Source of the DNA: Veillonella ratti
GTDB taxonomy: Bacteria > Bacillota > Negativicutes > Veillonellales > Veillonellaceae
Assembly: GCF_003992115.1 (NCBI RefSeq)
Contig: NZ_RQUX01000005.1
Span: forward strand, 1-64,000
Direction of reading: 5' to 3'
Length of the DNA: 64,000 nt
Part shown: positions 26,886 to 35,893 of the stretch, one piece after another
How positions within the stretch are numbered: the stretch's first letter is position 1
Layout of the letters: the number at the start of each line of letters is the position of its first letter
The notes under the pieces: model-generated
Seen by the model: the letters and a program-made list of their open reading frames with translations, nothing else
The model's database searches: none
Told to the model about the DNA's origin: nothing
Made by a program: the position numbers and the translations under genes

Positions 26886-27347
26886 ATGAGTGAGGAACGC
26901 CCTCGCCATCAAAGAATTAAGAATATAGGCAACTATTTGTTGCAAACGGTAAAAAAGACCGGCTTTTGGCTCTGCCTCATTATTATCGCCATGGCCGGTT
27001 ATATAGCCTACCAACAGGCACAAATCGATGAGTTGGCCTCCCAGGTTTACGGTCAACACAATATGAGTGATTCGGACAGCTTCGACTATCGTATCACTAA
27101 TCTGGAACATATCAGTAACGCCCATGCAGCCCGTTTAAAAGAAGCGGAAAAAGATATATGGATATTGCGCAAGGAAATCGATAATCTCCAGTGGCGCCTC
27201 ATGCAGTTGGAATGGATACATCCGGAAATAACGGTCCCTCAAGCAGAGCCCACTAAACCATCACTGAAAGATTTCAACAGCAATCCGGGTAATGTTCCGT
27301 TCCCGTTAAAACCGGACGAAAGTATTATGAGTAATGAAACGCCTTAA
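26886..27347 (+). CDS. Small membrane-anchored coiled-coil protein, unknown function
   Basis: 153 residues, not recognised. Layout: a basic N-terminus (1-25), one membrane helix at about 26-43 (GFWLCLIIIAMAGYIAY), a predicted coiled coil from 44 to about 115 (HAARLKEAEKDIWILRKEID heptads), then a Pro-rich polar tail. The topology is probably N-in with the coiled coil outside the inner membrane. It follows the LysR gene by 5 bp and is the last gene before a terminator pair, so it is likely co-expressed with the regulator. Confidence 0.6.
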   Translation: MSEERPRHQRIKNIGNYLLQTVKKTGFWLCLIIIAMAGYIAYQQAQIDELASQVYGQHNMSDSDSFDYRITNLEHISNAHAARLKEAEKDIWILRKEIDNLQWRLMQLEWIHPEITVPQAEPTKPSLKDFNSNPGNVPFPLKPDESIMSNETP

Positions 27348-27398
27348 TCACGCACACCTCAGTGGTTAGGCATAGAAAAACTAAACATAAATGCAAAA

Positions 27399-27436
27399 TA
27401 AAAGCTGCGGATTGAATTCGATTCGCAGCTTTTTAT
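27399..27436 (+). terminator. Intrinsic terminator of the lysR-membrane protein unit
   Basis: A 9-bp GC-rich stem (AAAGCTGCG/CGCAGCTTT) is followed by TTTT ATT on the plus strand. Confidence 0.85.
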
Positions 27437-27491
27437 TACGACTATGTGCGTGTACAGCTCAGCCCAGATACTACGACTAAGCGCTCATAAC

Positions 27492-27529
27492 AAAACGACG
27501 CCGCTCCCGAAGGAGCGCCGTCGTTTTTT
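27492..27529. terminator. Bidirectional terminator between convergent units
   Basis: A long GC-rich hairpin (arms AAAACGACG with CGCTCC inside, CGAA loop) has T6 on the plus side and T4 on the minus side. It separates the plus-strand LysR unit from the minus-strand citrate transporter gene. Confidence 0.88.
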
Positions 27530-27581
27530 ATTTGCATTATATTATGTTTTTATTAATAATTCCTCACCATAACCTGACGGC

Positions 27582-28910
27582 TTAGATGTGGAATAAACCT
27601 AACATAGCACCGCAAGCCAAGGAAATTAAGGACATTACGAAAAGACGTGGAGCACAGAATTTCAACATATCTTTAATTTCGATACCGGCCAAGCCGCAAG
27701 CCAAGAATGTAGTTGCAGCATGTGGAGTTACCAATACGCCGTAGTTTTTGGAAATCAACATAGCCATAGCCATGTCCTGAGGGTTTACACCGAATTTTTC
27801 ACCTACGCTGATAGCCAATGGTACCAAGCCGAAGAAGTAGGAGTCAGTACCAAGCAACATACCGATAGGTACACCGAGGATACCGAATACAGTCTGTAAA
27901 TGTGGTCCTAAGAAATCAGGAACAAGAGCGATTAACATAGTAGCCATGTTATCCATCATTTTAGTACCGCTCAAAACGCCGAGGAATACGCCGGATGCCA
28001 ACAAGATCATAGGCATTGTTAAAGCCGTATCAGCATGCATTTTGATAGCTTTAGCCTGCGCTTTAGCGCCCGGGAAGTTAACGATTAAGGCAATAGCCAA
28101 ACCGAACATGAACGCACCGTACAAAGGAATCTTCGTGAAGCAGAGTAACAAGATAACAACTAAAGTTAAAAGACCGTTGAACCATAACAATTTAGGACGT
28201 TTCATAGCTTCAATATCTTCAGTAGTAGCATTGCTGTCAGCCGGTACGATAGAAGAATCGAGCAAAGCAGCTTCGCCGGTAGGGTTAAGGCCCGCACCGC
28301 GGCGTTTTTCAACTATGCCCATGTAAGCGGCAAATACTATTAAGATTACAAGGCCAACACCTTGCAATGGAATCAATTCCTGCCACAAAGCGTTTACGTC
28401 AGCGTTCAATACAACGCCGGTACGAGCTACCGGACCACCCCATGGTACCAAGTTCATGATACTCATAGCAGCACCGATGATACAAACTAATACAACCGGA
28501 CGAATGTGCAATTTCTTATAGATTGGCAACATAGCAGGGATTGTAATTAACAATGTGGAAGCCAACGCACCATCCAAGTGACCGATTACAGCAATCATAG
28601 CTGTAGCAATGGTTACCAACATAATGTTGTTACCGGCTTTTTTAGCCAAGTAGTTAACCAATGGGTCAAATAAACCAACGTCACTCATTAACGAGAAGTA
28701 TACGATAGAGAAAATAAATAATACCGCAGTAGACCAGGTTTTAGATACACCGGTTTGTACAAACTTATAAATATCTTCAGGACCGAAACCTGCAATTACG
28801 GCCGCGATAATAGGTACGATTACGAAGATCGGCACCGGATTTGTCTTAGATTGGATTAAGGCCCATACGATGATAACAATCATCATCAAGCCAAGAAAAC
28901 CTAAAAACAT
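27582..28910 (-). CDS. Citrate transporter, CitMHS family
   Basis: A 442-residue inner-membrane protein with about 11-12 hydrophobic segments. Segments such as TAVLFIFSIVYFSLMSDVGL, GHLDGALASTLLITIPAMLP and IMNLVPWGGPVARTG match the CitMHS family, which takes up citrate complexed with a divalent metal in symport with protons. The gene lies 190 bp downstream of citF on the same strand, so citrate is the likely substrate. It has its own AAAGGAGG Shine-Dalgarno and may be read through from the lyase genes or have a separate promoter. Confidence 0.88.
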   Translation of the reverse strand: MFLGFLGLMMIVIIVWALIQSKTNPVPIFVIVPIIAAVIAGFGPEDIYKFVQTGVSKTWSTAVLFIFSIVYFSLMSDVGLFDPLVNYLAKKAGNNIMLVTIATAMIAVIGHLDGALASTLLITIPAMLPIYKKLHIRPVVLVCIIGAAMSIMNLVPWGGPVARTGVVLNADVNALWQELIPLQGVGLVILIVFAAYMGIVEKRRGAGLNPTGEAALLDSSIVPADSNATTEDIEAMKRPKLLWFNGLLTLVVILLLCFTKIPLYGAFMFGLAIALIVNFPGAKAQAKAIKMHADTALTMPMILLASGVFLGVLSGTKMMDNMATMLIALVPDFLGPHLQTVFGILGVPIGMLLGTDSYFFGLVPLAISVGEKFGVNPQDMAMAMLISKNYGVLVTPHAATTFLACGLAGIEIKDMLKFCAPRLFVMSLISLACGAMLGLFHI

Positions 28911-29099
28911 GAGAAAATCCTCCTTTAAAACGACTACAAAATAAATGAGAAAATTATCATATCACAATATATAATGCGTTAACAACTCGCTGCCGAGTGA
29001 GATTAATAAACTTAATCTCACTCACAGGAGTCTTTTTATTAAAGTCGACTACCTAATCACAGTCAGCATTACTACTGATTGGAGCAGACATTAATGCCA

Positions 29100-30653
29100 T
29101 TAGTCTAAAGGTTTACGAACCACGTCGATGATAGTGCCATCACGATATTCTACAATAGCTACTACGTCTTCGTCTTTATCGCTAACAGTTACACCTTCAG
29201 GTTTACCTACCAAGTCGAAGGCCAATTTTTGTAATTCTTCAATCGTATAGATTGGCAAATTGGAATCTTTGAAGCGTTCGATAAGGTCGGTACGACGAGG
29301 GTTGATAGCGATACCGCGTTCAGTTACGATAACGTCTACGGATTCACCCGGTGTAATTACTGTCTGAACGTTGTCGAGAATCATTGGCAAACGACCGCGA
29401 ACGAGCGGACAAGTAATTACTGTGCATTTAGCACCGGCTGCTGTATCACTGTGACCGCCGGAAGCGCCCATGAGGATGCCGTTGGAATCAGTCATGCAGT
29501 TAACATTGAAGTTAGTATCGATTTCGGTAGCACCTAAGAATACTACGTCGAGATAGTTTGTCATGTTGTCGGTCCAAGGATCGGCGTACATGGAGGCACT
29601 CATTTCGATATGGTTAGCATTTTTATGTAAAGAAGCTGCTGCATCAGTATCAAATGTTTGGGTATCATAGATAGCTTCGATTAAGCCGTCTTCCAACATG
29701 CCCGCTAATACACCGGTAGCACCGCCGATGCCAAAACCGGCTTTAACACCTTGGGCTTTCAATTTTTCGCCAATAAATTTAGCAACTGTCAAAGGAGCTC
29801 CGCCGGCACCTAACTGGAAGGAGAAACCTTCTTTGATGATGCCTGCCTGATCCAAGAATTCAGCGGCCATTTCGGCGATTTTAATCTGGATTGGGTTTTT
29901 AGTAAAACCAACCGCACCGGAAGCAATACCTGCAGGGTCGCCGATAGCTTCGACTTCAACGATGTAATCTACATCAGTTTGAGGTACGGAATATGGATAT
30001 ACATAGTCAACCAAGTTATCGGTAATAGCTACTGTTTTATCAGCATAATGAGAGTCTACCATAGCATAGCCGAGAGCACCGCAAGCGGATTTACCTTGCA
30101 TGCCGGTAAAGTTACCGCGACGATCGCAAGTTGGGGCGCCCATGAAAGCTACATCGATGTGAAGCTCGCCGGAAACGATGGCACGAGCACGACCACCGTG
30201 AGAACGAATCACTACCGGACGTTTTAATACGCCTGGGTTTTTCGTCAAGAATTTACCGAGTGCATCACGTAAACCGGATGTTTCGATAGCTGTTACGGTA
30301 CCATCTTTAATCATATCGATTAAGAAGTCATGACATGGGCTCAAAGAGCTGGATGCTACAGTAATGTCTTTAATGCCTTTAGCCTGAATGCGTTCCATAA
30401 CCATTTTCATAACATAGTCACCATTGCGGAAATGATGGTGGAATGATACAGTCATACCGTCTTTTAAGCCGGTTTTTTCAATAGCTTCGTCGATGGAAGC
30501 CAATAATTTATCGGCACCGCCTTTATTATATTTAGCAACCGGACGACCGGCACGGTGCATTTTTGGCTCAACTGCGAACTCGCCTTGATACACTTCACGG
30601 CCTTCAAGAGCCGGAATATTCATTGGAATTTCGCGATTTGCTTTATTTAACAT
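29100..30653 (-). CDS. citF: Citrate lyase alpha subunit (citrate:acetyl-ACP transferase)
   Basis: Exchanges the acetyl group of the acetyl-thioester carrier for citrate, releasing acetate and giving citryl-thioester. About 517 residues, normal length. CitF-type segments: SFHHHFRNGDYVM, SSSLSPCHDFLIDMI, IRSHGGRARAI, GAPTCDRRGNFTG and GASGGHSDTAAGAK. An ATG at 30671 is in frame, but AAGGAG lies 9 nt before the ATG at 30653, which I prefer. The gene then overlaps the stop of citDE by 11 bp, implying translational coupling. Confidence 0.93.
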   Translation of the reverse strand: MLNKANREIPMNIPALEGREVYQGEFAVEPKMHRAGRPVAKYNKGGADKLLASIDEAIEKTGLKDGMTVSFHHHFRNGDYVMKMVMERIQAKGIKDITVASSSLSPCHDFLIDMIKDGTVTAIETSGLRDALGKFLTKNPGVLKRPVVIRSHGGRARAIVSGELHIDVAFMGAPTCDRRGNFTGMQGKSACGALGYAMVDSHYADKTVAITDNLVDYVYPYSVPQTDVDYIVEVEAIGDPAGIASGAVGFTKNPIQIKIAEMAAEFLDQAGIIKEGFSFQLGAGGAPLTVAKFIGEKLKAQGVKAGFGIGGATGVLAGMLEDGLIEAIYDTQTFDTDAAASLHKNANHIEMSASMYADPWTDNMTNYLDVVFLGATEIDTNFNVNCMTDSNGILMGASGGHSDTAAGAKCTVITCPLVRGRLPMILDNVQTVITPGESVDVIVTERGIAINPRRTDLIERFKDSNLPIYTIEELQKLAFDLVGKPEGVTVSDKDEDVVAIVEYRDGTIIDVVRKPLD

Positions 30654-31887
30654 TGATTTCAGCTCCTTCATCTACTTCTACTTTAATCCCGGCAGCACGT
30701 GCTTTGTCCACGATACGTTGTGCACGTACTACGATAGGACCGTCAATCATTTTACCGTCTACGGCGATTACGCCTTTATTATTTTTCAAAGCATCAGCAT
30801 AGCTGTTCAATACTTTTACGGAGTGAGCAATTTCTTTTTCATCCGGTGTGAATACTTTGTGAGCTAATTTAATCTGGCTTGGATGGATACAAGATTTACC
30901 GTCAAAACCGAGGGCTTTAATGTATTCAACTTCTTCAACGAAACCTTCAGGATCTTTAACGTCGGAGAATACAGTATCAACACAACGGATGCCGGCTTCA
31001 CGGGCAGCTAACAAGATGGACTGACGAGCGAATGCCAATTCAACAGCCGGTTTATGTTTACCGGTACGAAGGTCGGCACGATAATCTTCAGCGCCTAAAG
31101 CTATACCTACTACGCGAGGTGCGTGGCAGATTTCACGAACATTGTAAAGGCCTTTTACGGATTCGATAGCTACGATAATATTAATCGTACCTTCTTCCCA
31201 GCCGTTTGCTTTTTCTACTTCTTCAATCTTACGAGCTACGATTTCAACTTCGGAAACGTCTTCCGTTTTAGGAATACGAATCAAGTTAGGTTTAGCCGGT
31301 ACGATTACATCGAGGTCATCATAACCGTAAGGAGTCTGAGTCGGATGGTTAATACGAACTACCGTTTCAGAACGGAAGGTCATGCTTTTTAAAGCTTCAG
31401 CCGTCATCAAACGAGCCGTATCTTTTTCCGTTACAGGGATGGAGTCTTCAATATCAAACATCAAGCTGTCAGCACCGTGGATGTCAGCACTGTTGATCAT
31501 TTTAGGAGTATTGCCCGGTACAAACATCATGCTGCGGGAAATACGTGCTTTAGCTGCTTCGCTTAAAGGTAATGTTTTGGCTTCTACAGGACGAGTTTCG
31601 TCGTGAGCTACCGGAGCTTTCGGTTCGGAACCGCGTTCCAAGGCACCGAGTACACGAGCTTTAATGGCATAGTCCCAAGCGGCTTTATCGTCGGCAATAA
31701 CTTTTACTCCGTCATAACCGGCTTCTTTAACCGTTCTTACGATTAATTCTTCAATGTGTTTACCATACTGGCGTTGAACTTTGGAAGTCAATTCCACTTC
31801 AATACCGGCCGCAATTGGTTCAACTGTTACAAGACAATCTTGCTTTTCGTCAAAACCGACAGTCGCTGCCTTTACTAATTTGTTCAT
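30643..31887 (-). CDS. citDE: Fused citrate lyase gamma-beta protein (CitD-CitE)
   Basis: 414 residues. Residues 1 to about 88 align with CitD, the citrate lyase acyl carrier (CLVTVEP near the start, ADDKAAWDYAIKARV at the end of the domain). A linker of about 30 residues rich in Pro, Glu and Ala follows. From about 117 the protein is CitE, the citryl-thioester lyase (MMFVPGNTPKMI, FDIEDSIP, VVRINHP, VAIESVKGL, GAEDYRADL, GKSCIHPSQI). In CitD the prosthetic group is carried on the Ser of LESSD/LESGD; here the aligned segment is FDEKQD, with Lys15 and Gln16 and no Ser or Thr. No citC, citX or citG genes are in the window. AAAGGATG precedes the ATG. Confidence 0.85.
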   Translation of the reverse strand: MNKLVKAATVGFDEKQDCLVTVEPIAAGIEVELTSKVQRQYGKHIEELIVRTVKEAGYDGVKVIADDKAAWDYAIKARVLGALERGSEPKAPVAHDETRPVEAKTLPLSEAAKARISRSMMFVPGNTPKMINSADIHGADSLMFDIEDSIPVTEKDTARLMTAEALKSMTFRSETVVRINHPTQTPYGYDDLDVIVPAKPNLIRIPKTEDVSEVEIVARKIEEVEKANGWEEGTINIIVAIESVKGLYNVREICHAPRVVGIALGAEDYRADLRTGKHKPAVELAFARQSILLAAREAGIRCVDTVFSDVKDPEGFVEEVEYIKALGFDGKSCIHPSQIKLAHKVFTPDEKEIAHSVKVLNSYADALKNNKGVIAVDGKMIDGPIVVRAQRIVDKARAAGIKVEVDEGAEINVK

Positions 31888-32131
31888 AGCTTCGCATCCT
31901 TTCCTGACGAATCGAATTACTGAAAAATAAAATAACGATAAAAGTTAAGGAAATACATCAACATTTAAACTACTGATAATAATTTAAGCCATTACATAAC
32001 TTAGATTTGAATTTTAAACATTTTTTTATCTCTTACTTCTAAAAACATTATATCTACCTTCATCATATAAAGATAATAAAAAGCCGTTATATACTGTATA
32101 AATTTTTTATACACATTTTTTCATTCCATAG

Positions 32132-32146
32132 ATTACATTTAGTAAT
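32132..32146. promoter_or_regulatory. T-N11-A dyad upstream of the cit promoter
   Basis: The 15-nt palindrome has arms ATTAC and GTAAT around 5 nt, with T and A 11 nt apart. It is centred about 90 nt upstream of the predicted -10, a plausible site for the neighbouring LysR protein. The short arms make this weaker than the nifJ dyad. Confidence 0.4.
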
Positions 32147-32163
32147 GTGTTATAAATACGCAT

Positions 32164-32200
32164 AAAAAAAGAATCTTTTTGCATTTAGCAAAAAGATTCT
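32164..32200 (-). terminator. Intrinsic terminator of the BI-1/LysR unit
   Basis: A 12-bp stem (GAATCTTTTTGC arms, 32171-32182/32188-32199), ATTTA loop, then seven T on the minus strand. Confidence 0.9.
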
Positions 32201-32315
32201 TAAAAATTATCACTGCATTTGCAATTTCCATATAAGAAAAAGTTCTTTTGGGCTTTACAAAAAGTAAAACGTAAGATTCGTTCAACACAAGTTTACACCT
32301 GTCTACGAAACGTCG

Positions 32316-33209
32316 TTAAAACTGTATCGTTACCGGTGAATTATCTTTATAATATTCTTGTACATAATCTATAAACGTTTTAACGGCAATTAATTTATCA
32401 CTCACTTCATTGAAGTATAAAAACGTACTGCGCACCCAAGGCTTGCCGTCTTTCTGATAAATCGGTTCCACATAGATTCCTTCATCTTTGCAGGAACCAA
32501 GCCCTAAATACGGCAAGATTGACCAACCGAGACCTTCACGCACGAAGTGACGACAAGTAACCATAGAGTCCATCTCCATAGCCGCTTCATGACTTTTCGG
32601 TAGATTTTCATTACACCATGTATCAAGAACGGTAGTAATCGAACCGTCCGAACGATATTGAATGAGCGGCAAATCCGCCAACTCATCAATTGTAACCGGA
32701 TCTTTATAAACCAAGCAATAAGGCTCTTCAAAGAGCTTAATACTGCTGCTTGCTTCTTTATGATTGCCCCGAGCGATTGCTACGGCCACTTCCCCGCTGT
32801 TAAACATCTTATTTACATGGGAGCTGTGCCCGGTTTTTACTTGGATATGAATATTGGGATATTGCTTCGTAAATTTACCCAATAAATGCGGCAACTGATA
32901 GTCCGCGAAGTTGATGGACGAAGCAATTTTTAAAGTCCCTTGTATCTCTCCGCTCATCTCACCGATAGCCTGCTTCAAGCTTTCCATTTCCTGGAGCATG
33001 CGACGGCAGTAAGCATGAAAGACTTCGCCTTGAGGCGTCAACGTAATCCCTTCACTGGTACGAAGTAATAACGGACTCCCCAAGTCTTCTTCCAAATGGC
33101 GCAGACGATAACTCAACGCCGGTTGGGATAGAAATAGTTTTTCAGCGGCTTTTGTAATATTGCCTTCTTCCACAACTGTTACAAAAGTTTGCCATTCCCG
33201 TTCATCCAT
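32316..33209 (-). CDS. LysR-family transcriptional regulator next to cit genes
   Basis: A 297-residue LTTR with N-terminal HTH (FVTVVEEGNITKAAEKLFLS, then QPALSYRLRHLEEDLG) and an effector domain (GTLKIASSINFADYQLPHLL). It is encoded on the same strand upstream of the cit genes and separated from them by its own terminator, so it is a candidate regulator of citrate fermentation by position only. It begins 11 bp after a BI-1 gene, with which it is probably co-transcribed. The Shine-Dalgarno is GAGGAGGG. Confidence 0.88.
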   Translation of the reverse strand: MDEREWQTFVTVVEEGNITKAAEKLFLSQPALSYRLRHLEEDLGSPLLLRTSEGITLTPQGEVFHAYCRRMLQEMESLKQAIGEMSGEIQGTLKIASSINFADYQLPHLLGKFTKQYPNIHIQVKTGHSSHVNKMFNSGEVAVAIARGNHKEASSSIKLFEEPYCLVYKDPVTIDELADLPLIQYRSDGSITTVLDTWCNENLPKSHEAAMEMDSMVTCRHFVREGLGWSILPYLGLGSCKDEGIYVEPIYQKDGKPWVRSTFLYFNEVSDKLIAVKTFIDYVQEYYKDNSPVTIQF

Positions 33210-33220
33210 TAAATCCCTCC

Positions 33221-33919
33221 TCAGTCTCTACGGAAAAACCGCAATAAGGATAAGAAGATATTAATGAAATCCAAGTACAACATTAACGCGCCGATTAATT
33301 CAACCCGTTCCAACACTTCGTCATCTTCAAGGGCTACCGTGGTCAATATCCCTTTAATACGATTCACATCAACGGCCGTAAAAATCGTGAAGATAATCAC
33401 ACCGAAAGCACCGAGGGCTAAATTAACGAAACCATTTTGGAATACGAAAACATTAAGCAAGCTCACGATAATAAGCGCAATAACAGCACCTAACAAATAG
33501 GTCGTCCACGATGTTAAGTCACGTTTAACCACACCGCCGATAACCGCAAAGGTACCGAAAAACGCCAACGTCCCCACAAAAGCATAAAAGAACGCCGTCG
33601 TACCGTACACCATACTTAAGGCCGCCAATGTAAGGCCATTTAAAATAGAGTAAATAAAGAACATGCTTTTCAGCGTAGTCAAGCTGGCCGACATCTGCCG
33701 CGCACTGAATAAGAAGACCGCACCCAATTCCAAGATCAACAAAATATTGTAGTTGGAAACAGCCAATGAAAGCCATTGAGGGTTAAATAAAGCTGCCAAC
33801 ATAGTAACAAATGTTGTCAAAATTCCCCAGCCCATCCAGAGCATGGAGTTGCGCAATTTACGCGCTACAATCTGCGAAATTACAGATTGATCCGCATTCA
33901 CGGGCATTGAATAGTTCAT
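33221..33919 (-). CDS. Bax inhibitor-1 (YbhL/YccA) family membrane protein
   Basis: A 232-residue inner-membrane protein with seven hydrophobic segments. BI-1 hallmarks: LNGLTLAALSMVYG, FGTFAVIGGVVKRDL, a Val/Asp-rich ALGAFGVIIFTIFTAVDVNRI and the C-terminal LMLYLDFINIFLSLLRFF. Bacterial homologues are pH-sensitive calcium leak channels or modulators of membrane proteases (YccA); the role here is not determined. The frame opens at 33946, but GAGGAGG places the start at the ATG at 33919 (MNYSMPVNADQ). Confidence 0.88.
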   Translation of the reverse strand: MNYSMPVNADQSVISQIVARKLRNSMLWMGWGILTTFVTMLAALFNPQWLSLAVSNYNILLILELGAVFLFSARQMSASLTTLKSMFFIYSILNGLTLAALSMVYGTTAFFYAFVGTLAFFGTFAVIGGVVKRDLTSWTTYLLGAVIALIIVSLLNVFVFQNGFVNLALGAFGVIIFTIFTAVDVNRIKGILTTVALEDDEVLERVELIGALMLYLDFINIFLSLLRFFRRD

Positions 33920-33970
33920 ATATACCTCCTCAATCAAATCTGTCACGGCTCAAATCGGCCTCTTAATATA

Positions 33971-34011
33971 AAATCTTGCTTGTGCCACTCACCTTGACAC
34001 AAGCAAGATTT
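33971..34011 (-). terminator. Terminator of pyk
   Basis: 14-bp perfect arms (33971-33984/33998-34011, AAATCTTGCTTGTG) are followed by a modest T-rich stretch on the minus strand. Confidence 0.75.
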
Positions 34012-34068
34012 ACGTCACTACCTATTCAGCATGCCTCAGCAATACCTTAATACGCACTAGCAATACAA

Positions 34069-35817
34069 TTAGCGTGCGTTGGCAATGCCTTCAAATACTT
34101 TACCGCGGGAGCCGTCGACAGTTACAACTTCACCATTATTAATTACAGTTTCTGCATTTCTTACACCTAAAATTACGGGAATACCGAAGTTAATCCCGGC
34201 AATAGCAGCCGCCGAAGTATAGCCGTCTTCAGCCGCAATAATAGCACCGGCTCGTTTAGCAAATGGCATTAATTCAGGTTCTAACGTACGAACTACCAAC
34301 ACATCGCCATCGCGGAAACTCTGCCCTGCCATTTCAGCATTATAAGCGAGGCAAACACGGCCCGTAGCGGCACCTTTACCTACACCATTGCCACTTAATA
34401 CGGCTTTGCCTACTACATGTACACGAATCATGTTGGTCGTACCGGCCTTACCGGATGGTACCCCGGCGGTGATAACAACCAAATCGCCGGATTCAATATG
34501 ATTTTCAGCCAAGGACGACGTAATCGCACTGTATACCATTTCATCGGAATTTTCATGGCCGGCACCAAGCACGGCTTCAACCCCCCAGTATAACTGCACA
34601 CGGCGAACCGTAGCTTCATGCGGGGTAACCGCTAAAATTTTAGCGCGCGGACGGTTACGGGAAATACTCATAGCCGTTTTACCCGTTTCGGTACAAGTAA
34701 TGATGGCCGCCGCATCAAGATTCTTAGCCACCGTTACGGTAGCCACACTGATAGCATCCGTTGTTTGCACCGTATCGGCTGCAAAGGGATGTTCAATATT
34801 GCAATACAAAGTAGAATGTTCCGTTACTTCCGCAATGCGTGCCATCGTTTGAACCGCTTCCACCGGATATTTGCCGCCTGCCGTTTCGCCGGACAGCATT
34901 ACCGCATCAGTACCATCCAAAATAGCATTCGCTACGTCACTGGCTTCGGCACGTGTAGGGCGAGGGTTATTCGTCATAGATTCCAACATTTGAGTGGCCG
35001 TAATTACAGGCTTCGAGGCTTTGTTACATTTAGTAATCATCATCTTCTGAAGAACCGGTACTTCTTCAGCAGGAATTTCAACGCCAAGGTCACCACGAGC
35101 TACCATGAGGCCGTCGGACATGCGTAAAATATCATCTAAATTATTGATACCTTCTTCATTTTCAATCTTGGAAATGATTTTAATATCTTTGCCTTCTTCT
35201 TCCAAAATGCGGCGAATAGCCACTACATCAGTGCCGCGCTGCATAAAGGAAGCGGCTACATAGTCCACATCCATTTGGCAACCGAAACGCAAATCTGCCA
35301 TATCGCTTTCCGAAACCGGTGGCAAGCTGAGTGGAATGCCCGGTACGGCTACGCGTTTACGATCGCTCATAGGTCCGTTGTTTTTAATTGTCGTGTAAAT
35401 TTCGGTGCCTTCGATTTTTTCTACCTGCAAGGTAACCAAACCGTCGGATAATAAAATTTCGCACCCTACTTTAACGTCATCCACTAAGCCTTTATGGTTA
35501 ACCGAACAAATGGTAGCATCCCCTTCAATATCGCGCATAGTAAGTGTAAACGGTTTACCCGCTTCAAGCATTACTTTGCCGTCTTTAAAATGACCTAAAC
35601 GAATTTCAGGGCCTTTGGTATCAAGCATAAGTGCTACCGGAATACCGGTTTTCTTCGAAGCAGCGCGCACCGCTTCCATACGTTTCGTATGTTCGTCATA
35701 AGAGCCATGTGAAAAATTGAAGCGTGCTACGTTCATACCGGCCTGTAGCATCTGTTCCAATACGCCGGGCGCATCAGTGCTCGGTCCAATGGTACAAACA
35801 ATTTTAGTCTTTTTCAT
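34069..35817 (-). CDS. pyk: Pyruvate kinase
   Basis: Converts phosphoenolpyruvate and ADP to pyruvate and ATP. About 582 residues: the usual catalytic barrel (KIVCTIGPSTD, MNVARFNFSHG, MLDTKGPEIR, ISKIENEEGI, MVARGDLGVEIP, KPVITATQMLESM) plus an extra C-terminal domain of about 110 residues related to the PEP-utiliser mobile domain (GRVCLAYNAE, AAIAGINFGIPVILGV), as in Bacillus and Staphylococcus enzymes. A GAGGT Shine-Dalgarno supports the ATG at 35817 over the in-frame ATG at 35835. A TATAAT (35878-35883, minus) with a weak -35 may be its promoter. Confidence 0.96.
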   Translation of the reverse strand: MKKTKIVCTIGPSTDAPGVLEQMLQAGMNVARFNFSHGSYDEHTKRMEAVRAASKKTGIPVALMLDTKGPEIRLGHFKDGKVMLEAGKPFTLTMRDIEGDATICSVNHKGLVDDVKVGCEILLSDGLVTLQVEKIEGTEIYTTIKNNGPMSDRKRVAVPGIPLSLPPVSESDMADLRFGCQMDVDYVAASFMQRGTDVVAIRRILEEEGKDIKIISKIENEEGINNLDDILRMSDGLMVARGDLGVEIPAEEVPVLQKMMITKCNKASKPVITATQMLESMTNNPRPTRAEASDVANAILDGTDAVMLSGETAGGKYPVEAVQTMARIAEVTEHSTLYCNIEHPFAADTVQTTDAISVATVTVAKNLDAAAIITCTETGKTAMSISRNRPRAKILAVTPHEATVRRVQLYWGVEAVLGAGHENSDEMVYSAITSSLAENHIESGDLVVITAGVPSGKAGTTNMIRVHVVGKAVLSGNGVGKGAATGRVCLAYNAEMAGQSFRDGDVLVVRTLEPELMPFAKRAGAIIAAEDGYTSAAAIAGINFGIPVILGVRNAETVINNGEVVTVDGSRGKVFEGIANAR

Positions 35818-35893
35818 AGTAAATACCTCACTCATAATGGATTGGAATAAAGCCTATGTTTTCCCTTCATAGTAACCATTATACACTAATCAA

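Larger units (their letters stand above)
31888..32315. other. 428-bp cit operon upstream region
   Basis: Very AT-rich and non-coding. For the minus-strand cit genes I see a -10 TATAAT at 32047-32052 with a poor -35 (TATCTT at 17 nt), as expected for an activator-dependent promoter. Upstream of it lie a T-N11-A dyad (32132-32146) and a terminator for the preceding LysR gene (32164-32200). The leader would be about 150 nt. No known riboswitch is recognised. Confidence 0.55.
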
